A stretch of DNA of 37,066 nucleotides, from contig JAKAQL010000018.1 of the NCBI GenBank assembly GCA_021822605.1, positions 1 to 37,066 of the forward strand. The letters are read 5' to 3'. A program made the translations under genes and the position numbers. The notes beneath the pieces were generated by a model. The model did not search any database, was not told the DNA's origin, and was given only the letters and a program-made list of their open reading frames with translations. How positions within the stretch are numbered: the first letter of the stretch is position 1; each line of letters begins with the position of its first letter. Positions 32,315 to 37,066 of the stretch are shown here, piece by piece. The stretch is from Actinomycetes bacterium (GTDB taxonomy: Bacteria; Actinomycetota; Acidimicrobiia; Acidimicrobiales; Acidimicrobiaceae).

Positions 32315-32785
32315 CTATTCGGGTTCGTTGGATGCGACAAATGCTGGCCTAATCTGAAAAAGTAGGTACCAGAGGACAACCACCTCTAAGAGGGACCATA
32401 TGTTGCCTAAGCCGGTCAGTACCACCACGACGACGACCATCACAACCTGGACTAGGGAAGCATAAAACAGCAGTTGCCACCCACGGCGACGGTGCTCACG
32501 TAGCCCGGGAACGGCGACTAGGTACCACACGCCGTAGACGGCGGTGAGTGCCGCGGCAAGGTACAACGTGGAGGTGAAGCTTGCATCGCCAAAGAACCCC
32601 GCATATCCAAAGTCATTTGCGAGCGTTACGAAACCCAGAGCGTCGAAGAGATAAAGCACCCCGACAATCGCGACAATTAACCAAGCCCAGCGGGCTAACC
32701 ATGCGACAAACTCTGTTGGCAAGTGCGGCAAGTCGGATGAGAGGTCGACAAACTTCGATTCGATTTTGTCTGTAAGCGAGTTCAC
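32315..32785 (-). CDS. Four-helix membrane protein of unknown function
   Basis: From GTG 32785 the protein begins MNSLTDKIESKFVDLSSDLP and has four membrane helices: WAWLIVAIVGVLYLFDALGF, TLYLAAALTAVYGVWYLVAV, WQLLFYASLVQVVMVVVVVV and SLLEVVVLWYLLFQI. I recognise no family beyond a general small DUF-type membrane protein. The start at 32785 is favoured because a TATAAT box (32797-32792) stands just seven bases upstream, which would give a leaderless mRNA. A longer frame from ATG 32857 adds 24 residues with poor composition and would include that box. Confidence 0.65.
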   Translation of the reverse strand: MNSLTDKIESKFVDLSSDLPHLPTEFVAWLARWAWLIVAIVGVLYLFDALGFVTLANDFGYAGFFGDASFTSTLYLAAALTAVYGVWYLVAVPGLREHRRRGWQLLFYASLVQVVMVVVVVVLTGLGNIWSLLEVVVLWYLLFQIRPAFVASNEPE

Positions 32786-32791
32786 GTCTCG

Positions 32792-32797
32792 ATTATA
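32792..32797 (-). promoter_or_regulatory. TATAAT box directly before a GTG start (leaderless transcript?)
   Basis: A perfect -10 hexamer ends seven bases before GTG 32785, so transcription would begin at or within a base or two of the start codon. Only a weak -35 (CTGGCA, 15-bp spacing) is seen. Confidence 0.45.
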
Positions 32798-32973
32798 GAC
32801 ACCAATATAGGGTGCCAGGGCTTCCACGTTGCAACATAAATGCCCGCCCACCGACATCTCTTGTTTTGTGCGATAGGAGATGCTGTTGGAGTGATCCTTA
32901 AGTCTCGTCGTAGGTGTGGGTGTCTAGAGCAGGTGTCTGACTGTGGCCTTAACGAAGGAAAGGATGCCAGCTC

Positions 32974-33476
32974 ATGGGGTCTCCCTACGACATGTATTGT
33001 GGTCTTGAGGTAGGCAAGTTCTCGCACCGGGCCGTAGCGATCGGGGCAGATGGGTAGAGCTCACTGATGGAGAGTTCCCCTGGGAGGAAGTGAAGTTACG
33101 GGGACTCTTTAGTTGGCTGGCGAGCCAGGGTCGCGTCCTGGTCGTCGTTGAGCAACCCAACACGATGGGAGCTCTGTCGGTTGCACTAGCTTACCTTACT
33201 ACCTTGGAAAAGATGTTGCCTACTTGCCGGGTCTCGCTCTGCGCAGAGCCACTGACCTCTATCCTGGCAACGCAAAGACCGATGCCCGTGATGCCTTCAT
33301 CATCGCAGACACCGCTCGCTCGATGCCCCATACCTTAGGAGCCATCGAGAAGGAGAGCGAGGTGCCGTTCAGCGCTCGAAGTACTCGCTGGCTTCGACGA
33401 GGATCTCACGCATGAGTGCACCAGGATAATCAACCGGCTTCGGAACCTCCTGTTGGGAGTTTCCCCTTCAAGCTAA
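32974..33476 (+). pseudogene. IS110-family transposase, decayed N-terminal half
   Basis: Pieces of a DEDD transposase are readable in three frames: MYCGLEVGKFSHRAVAIGADG, then VELTDGEFPWEEV with LVVVEQPNTMGALSVALAY, then DVAYLPGLALRRATDLYPGN with AKTDARDAFIIADTARSMPH, then GFDEDLTHECTRIINRLRNL. Frame changes lie near 33053, about 33215 and about 33385. The acidic residues of the RuvC-like domain (D/E in GLEVGK and VVVEQP, KTDARDA) are recognisable. The C-terminal transposase_20 domain with its serine is missing. The element cannot move by itself. A short frame right after it (KLTDEQFVRLLDALAS, ending 33519) may be further debris. Confidence 0.8.
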
Positions 33477-33524
33477 CGGATGAGCAGTTTGTGCGTCTGC
33501 TGGATGCGCTGGCCTCGTAGCTCG

Positions 33525-34742
33525 CTACTGCGTAGCCGCTCGTTGCTCAAGCAAGTGGCTTCCGGCCAGGACAGCCACGGCGGCCAGTCCGCAGGTGGTC
33601 GCCGCCAAGAGCCAACCCGCGCTGTAGCTGAAGTGATCGATACACAGACCGATAATGGTTGGACCCAGCATCCCACCGAGTCGACCCCCTAACTGGGTCA
33701 TACCCGTGGCCCTGGCCGGAGTCGCGCGATGTTTGTCGATCACCGCGAAGTTAAAGAGTCCGTTCCACCCCCATCCGACACCAAGCGCGACGACTGCCCC
33801 GACCACGAGGAGTAGGGCAACACCCAGGTGCTGTCCGATGGCGAGACTGACATAGCCGATGGCTCCAATCAGCATCATGATGGCGATCACCGAGAAGTGG
33901 GACGAACCGCGGCGATCGGCGAGAAAACCGCTGGTGATTCGTACCACTACGGTCGCGGCGCCGGCGAGCGCGGCGATGAGGCCGGCGATGCTCTTCGAGA
34001 TGCCAACATGGACCGTACCTGAGACCAGGAAGGCAGCCATACCCGATGCACTAAAGACCCCGAGCCCGATGCCGGAGGCGAGCAAGGTGATCGGCAGTTT
34101 GTCGATGGCTGGCAGCGCTCTCGCGGCGTGGCCTGTCGCCTTGGAGCGTGGCTGTGAGGGTTTTGGGACCAAGATGGCGGTGACGATAGAGAGCATGGCG
34201 GCGAGCCCAAACGCCCAACGCCAACCGAGGGTAAGTGCGAGCGCGGGAACAGCGAGGCCGCCGAGCAGGGAGGCGAAGGGGACCGCTGCCTGTTTGATGC
34301 CAAAGGTAGCACCCTGCCTGCCGGGCTTACCCCTCCTTGCTAGAAAGAGGTTGGAGGCAGTGGCAGTGGCAGCACTGACCATGCCGCAGGGGAAGAGCAA
34401 GAGGGCCAGCAACCACCAGGAGGAGGAGAGCAGCGCAATGCTAGCGAGAAGGACGCTCCCGATCATAGGGGTGAGCTTGAGGACTCGTACCCCTCCCATG
34501 CGTTCGGCCACCCGGCCGGAGGGCACTGCCCAGAGAGCGGCACCCAGATAGTAACTGGTGACCGCGAGGCCGAGTTCGGCCGTCGTCACGGAAAAGGATT
34601 GACGGATCTCGACCGCGAGTGCCCCGACGAGGAACGCGGGGATCGATGCCATGCTGGTCGCGAGGACTGCGACGACGAGGTCCTTGTTCAGCAGACTGCT
34701 TTGAAAAAGTGGCGTCTGCGCCGCGCCCTCAGGGTCGCTCAC
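33525..34742 (-). CDS. MFS transporter
   Basis: A 405-residue major facilitator protein with 12 predicted helices. The loop 2-3 motif GRVAERMGGVRVLK (MFS motif A) follows the second helix, and a matching GFLADRRGSSHF sits in the second half. Helix 5 region FGIKQAAVPFASLLGGLAVP resembles the motif C-like packing of exporters. The substrate is unknown. The start codon overlaps the stop of the DUF962 gene by four bases (ATGA at 34739-34742), so it is translated by coupling from that gene. Its 3' end abuts the IS110 remnant but appears complete. Confidence 0.88.
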   Translation of the reverse strand: MSDPEGAAQTPLFQSSLLNKDLVVAVLATSMASIPAFLVGALAVEIRQSFSVTTAELGLAVTSYYLGAALWAVPSGRVAERMGGVRVLKLTPMIGSVLLASIALLSSSWWLLALLLFPCGMVSAATATASNLFLARRGKPGRQGATFGIKQAAVPFASLLGGLAVPALALTLGWRWAFGLAAMLSIVTAILVPKPSQPRSKATGHAARALPAIDKLPITLLASGIGLGVFSASGMAAFLVSGTVHVGISKSIAGLIAALAGAATVVVRITSGFLADRRGSSHFSVIAIMMLIGAIGYVSLAIGQHLGVALLLVVGAVVALGVGWGWNGLFNFAVIDKHRATPARATGMTQLGGRLGGMLGPTIIGLCIDHFSYSAGWLLAATTCGLAAVAVLAGSHLLEQRAATQ

Positions 34743-35056
34743 TCTTCAGAGATGGTTGCACTCTGGGCACGTGCGAGGTGAGGACCGAGACGCCCGGTCA
34801 TCGCAAGCGCGAGCATCCGGTAGTCCGCCAACAGCGATGCAAGGGGGTGCGTAAAGGTTTCAGGTCGATTGCGTTCGATGAAGAAATGGGCAAACCAGGC
34901 TGGAACGTAGCCGGCGAGGGGCACACCGAGAAGATCGCGCGGGCGTCGTGCTCGTGCAAGAACGAGGATTGCAAGCGTCGAACCAAAATAGTGGAGCACT
35001 CGCGTCGCGCGACGCGAGTGAGCTCGCAAATACCGCAACCAGAACTCGTCGGTCAT
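34739..35056 (-). CDS. DUF962 (Mpo1-like) membrane protein
   Basis: A 105-residue protein with the DUF962/YGL010w signature. It has an N-terminal YLRAHSRRATRVLHYFGS with its conserved His, a hydrophobic helix STLAILVLARARRP, GVPLAGYVPAWFAHFFIERN and the closing RPETFTHPLASLLADYRML. Yeast Mpo1 of this family is an iron-dependent dioxygenase in fatty-acid alpha-oxidation; the conserved histidines here (in LHYFG, AHFF and THP) agree, but activity is inferred. It overlaps the MFS gene by four bases. Confidence 0.75.
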   Translation of the reverse strand: MTDEFWLRYLRAHSRRATRVLHYFGSTLAILVLARARRPRDLLGVPLAGYVPAWFAHFFIERNRPETFTHPLASLLADYRMLALAMTGRLGPHLARAQSATISEE

Positions 35057-35153
35057 GGCTCTACTCTAGTGGCGACAAGAGAGTATCTCAAAGTGGCGAC
35101 CGGGAGACCGGCGTGTTGTGGAGTATCGACACTGATGTCTTGCGTCGGAGACA

Positions 35154-36458
35154 TCACTGGTGTTCGGAGTGCTCGGAGGGGATCACCGCTGGCTCGACCA
35201 GGCGTAGCGAATCGCTGACGGTATCGAGCTCTTCGAGTTCACCCTCCCTGCCTTCGACACCGTGGTCAAGAAAGCGCCTTGCTGAAGGCAAAACGCGACG
35301 ATCGAGCGAGCCGACGCCGTCGTTGTAGGCCTTCACGGCGGAGGAAAGACCGCCACCCATTCTGGCCAGGTGATCTCGGAAGGTGCTGAGGCGCTGATAG
35401 AGATCGCGGCCAATCGCGGCGATCTGTGCAGCGTTCTGTTCGAGTGCCTCTGATCGCCAGCCGAAGGCGACGGCCTTGAGTAGGGGAAGTAGTGTTGTCG
35501 GCGAGGCGATGATCACCGATTGTGTGAACGCCTCCTCGAGGAGGGATGGTTGGGCGGCGAGTGCCTCGCTGAGGAAGGCTTCACCTGGGAGGAAGAGGAC
35601 GACAAAGTCGAGGCTGTTATGGAGGCGCTCTCCGTAACGACGAGAGGCGAGATCGTGAACCATCACCTGAAGTTGATGAGCATGTGCAGCACGCAGCGTG
35701 AGGCGTTCCTCGTCGGTTTCAGCCTCTGTCATTCGAAGAAAGGCATCGAGAGGCGCCTTCGCATCGACGGCAATACACCGGTTCCCTGGTAGATGTATGA
35801 CCACATCCGGTCGACTACGCCCTGTGTCGTCACTGAGCGTTGGTTGCTCCTCAAAGTCGCAGTACCGGGTCATGCCAGCGAGTTCGATGACTCGACGAAG
35901 CTGCACCTCACCCCACCCACCTCGTACCGTCGGTTGGCGCAGCGCCTTGACCAGACTGTCGGTCTGGGCTCTGAGTTGTGGGAGATGGATGGTCATGAGG
36001 TCCTCGAGCGACTTGCCAAGCGCCCCAAACTGTTCGCGTCGGTTGTCCTGGAGATCGCGCAGCTCGGTGTTGAGCCGTTTGAGTTCCTCGTCGACCGGTT
36101 GGACGAGGTGTTCAAAGGAGGTTTTTGCAGTGGCGGAGAAGGTCTTTTCCGCTCGGGTCGCGAGTTCGTCGGTGTAGCTCTGCATGGCAGTCGAGACCTT
36201 CGCTTCGAGGAGGCTGTGGACGTACTCGATCGATCGGTCAAGCTCCTCCTTGGCGAGGGCAGTTGCTCCGAGTCGCTCTTCGAGCCTTGCTATCGTCTGT
36301 CGTGCCTCGCCGAGTTCTGAGGTCTTTGCGGACACCTCCGCACGCAGACCGCGACACTCATCGAGGAGAAGTGAACGATCACCCTGTCCTCGGTGGCCCA
36401 TGAGATAGCCAAGAAGTACCCCAACCACGATCGCTAAGAGCACCGCTACATAGACCAT
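35154..36458 (-). CDS. rmuC: DNA recombination protein RmuC
   Basis: A 434-residue RmuC. It has an N-terminal membrane anchor (VYVAVLLAIVVGVLLGYLMG), a long coiled coil to about residue 180 and the RmuC nuclease-like domain with VRGGWGEVQLRRVIELAGM, RPDVVIHLPGNRCIAVDAKAPLDAFLR, LDFVVLFLPGEAFLSEAL and ASPTTLLPLLKAVAFGWR. The D..E.K-like layout (RPDV, AVDAKAP) matches the PD-(D/E)XK fold. RmuC limits inversions and short-repeat recombination in E. coli. The ATG at 36458 is placed behind AAGGAGG; a longer frame to 36551 has no support. Confidence 0.92.
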   Translation of the reverse strand: MVYVAVLLAIVVGVLLGYLMGHRGQGDRSLLLDECRGLRAEVSAKTSELGEARQTIARLEERLGATALAKEELDRSIEYVHSLLEAKVSTAMQSYTDELATRAEKTFSATAKTSFEHLVQPVDEELKRLNTELRDLQDNRREQFGALGKSLEDLMTIHLPQLRAQTDSLVKALRQPTVRGGWGEVQLRRVIELAGMTRYCDFEEQPTLSDDTGRSRPDVVIHLPGNRCIAVDAKAPLDAFLRMTEAETDEERLTLRAAHAHQLQVMVHDLASRRYGERLHNSLDFVVLFLPGEAFLSEALAAQPSLLEEAFTQSVIIASPTTLLPLLKAVAFGWRSEALEQNAAQIAAIGRDLYQRLSTFRDHLARMGGGLSSAVKAYNDGVGSLDRRVLPSARRFLDHGVEGREGELEELDTVSDSLRLVEPAVIPSEHSEHQ

Positions 36459-36541
36459 GCTAACCTCCTTGCTCTGTAGTGTATGACCAGAGGGTGACAA
36501 GGCGACGCTCACGAGAGTGAAAGGAGCGCACGGACAGTCAG

Positions 36542-37066
36542 GTGGGAGCACGGAGCAGCCAGGCAGAGGATGGGTGTAGCAAGACTATTTTTCGGACCGT
36601 TCTTGTCTCCATCATGTGCATCGGCCTCCTCCTTCCTGGTACACGCCCCACGAGCAAACTGGTCGACGATCGGGCGGCTGTAGCATCGGCGCCGATACAT
36701 TTCGAGGTGGTACTGAGGCCACGAGATCAGACTCAGCTGATGGCTGATGCCTGGCGTCGCTCAGAACGGCCCGGGGGACAGTACCTCACTCCCGCGCAGT
36801 TTGGCCGGCTTTATGCCCAGACACCTGCCAACCAAGACCAGGTTAGTGACTACTTCCAGGATTATGGATTGACGACTGGGTCGCTTTGGCCTGGAGGGTT
36901 GGTGATGCCGGTCGAGGGGACGGTGGCTGACGCATCGGCCGCCCTTGGGGTCTCTTTTGATCAGGTGCATCTCTCAGGAGGAAGGGACGTCGTTGTCGCT
37001 GACGCCTACCCCAAACTGCCCCAGCTGATTGGAGAGCTTGTGGTGGGAGTCACAGGTCTTAGATCG
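36542..37066 (+). CDS. Sedolisin (kumamolisin-like acid protease), N-terminal part, runs off the window
   Basis: The frame is open from 36521 to the window end without a stop. From GTG 36542 it has a basic n-region, the signal helix TVLVSIMCIGLLLPG and then a Pro-kumamolisin activation domain: HFEVVLRPRDQTQLMADAW, GGQYLTPAQFGRLYAQTP, QVSDYFQDYGLTTGSLWPGG, VMPVEGTVADASAALGVSFD and the closing YPKLPQLIGELVVGVTGLRS. In S53 peptidases this pro-domain is followed by the Ser-Glu-Asp catalytic domain, which lies beyond the edge. Sedolisins act at low pH outside the cell, fitting an acidophile. ATG 36614 is another possible start. Divergent from rmuC. Confidence 0.8.
   Translation, partial: MGARSSQAEDGCSKTIFRTVLVSIMCIGLLLPGTRPTSKLVDDRAAVASAPIHFEVVLRPRDQTQLMADAWRRSERPGGQYLTPAQFGRLYAQTPANQDQVSDYFQDYGLTTGSLWPGGLVMPVEGTVADASAALGVSFDQVHLSGGRDVVVADAYPKLPQLIGELVVGVTGLRS

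Overview
The window looks like chromosomal DNA of a GC-rich actinobacterium, most plausibly an acidophilic, CO2-fixing member of the Acidimicrobiia (Ferrimicrobium/Acidimicrobium-like). This is inference. It rests on a red-type form I RuBisCO with its activase CbbX, a mycothiol-type maleylpyruvate isomerase family protein (mycothiol is actinobacterial), an acid-protease (sedolisin) gene, GTG/TTG starts and GAGGAG-type ribosome sites. No rRNA or tRNA gene is present, so the species cannot be named.

Layout. 1-2.2 kb is an eroded accessory stretch: a DUF6788 gene, a beta-helix surface protein cut off at its C-terminus, and a 16-bp-period repeat array. 2.2-6.8 kb holds a small membrane protein, then a ferric-reductase-like flavocytochrome, a covalent-FMN protein and the FMN transferase ApbE (an extracytoplasmic flavin electron-transfer module). 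These meet, convergently, a Dyp-type peroxidase and a DoxX-like protein. 6.8-8.6 kb is a long leader with repeats and nested palindromes before an orphan regulator with a degenerate receiver domain. 9.0-10.5 kb carries a SipW-like signal peptidase and a TasA/camelysin-like secreted protein. 10.7-12.2 kb is a nest of broken mobile DNA: a gene remnant, an IS3 orfA fragment and what looks like the 5' part of a group II intron.

12.2-24.0 kb is the Calvin-Benson-Bassham (CBB) locus. On the minus strand are phosphoribulokinase, a single 958-residue transketolase-GlpX (FBPase/SBPase) fusion, a GAF histidine kinase with its NarL-type response regulator (preceded by a possible coupled 65-aa ORF), class I fructose-bisphosphate aldolase and a CbbR-like LysR regulator. 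Divergently on the plus strand lie cbbL, cbbS and cbbX. CbbX reactivates RuBisCO, Prk regenerates RuBP, and aldolase, the bisphosphatase domain and transketolase carry the carbon rearrangement. The two-component pair and CbbR are the obvious candidate regulators.

24.1-37.1 kb is mixed: a second TasA-like protein with a C-terminal anchor, three lipoproteins (one with Asp-box propeller repeats), a mycothiol-type isomerase, an ArsR-type regulator with a perfect palindrome before it, a membrane protein, a decayed IS110 transposase, an MFS transporter overlapping a DUF962 gene, RmuC, and the start of a sedolisin running off the window.

The strongest candidates for something undescribed are the transketolase-GlpX fusion, the coupled small ORF ahead of the CBB-linked two-component system, and the coaxial nested inverted repeats before the orphan regulator.
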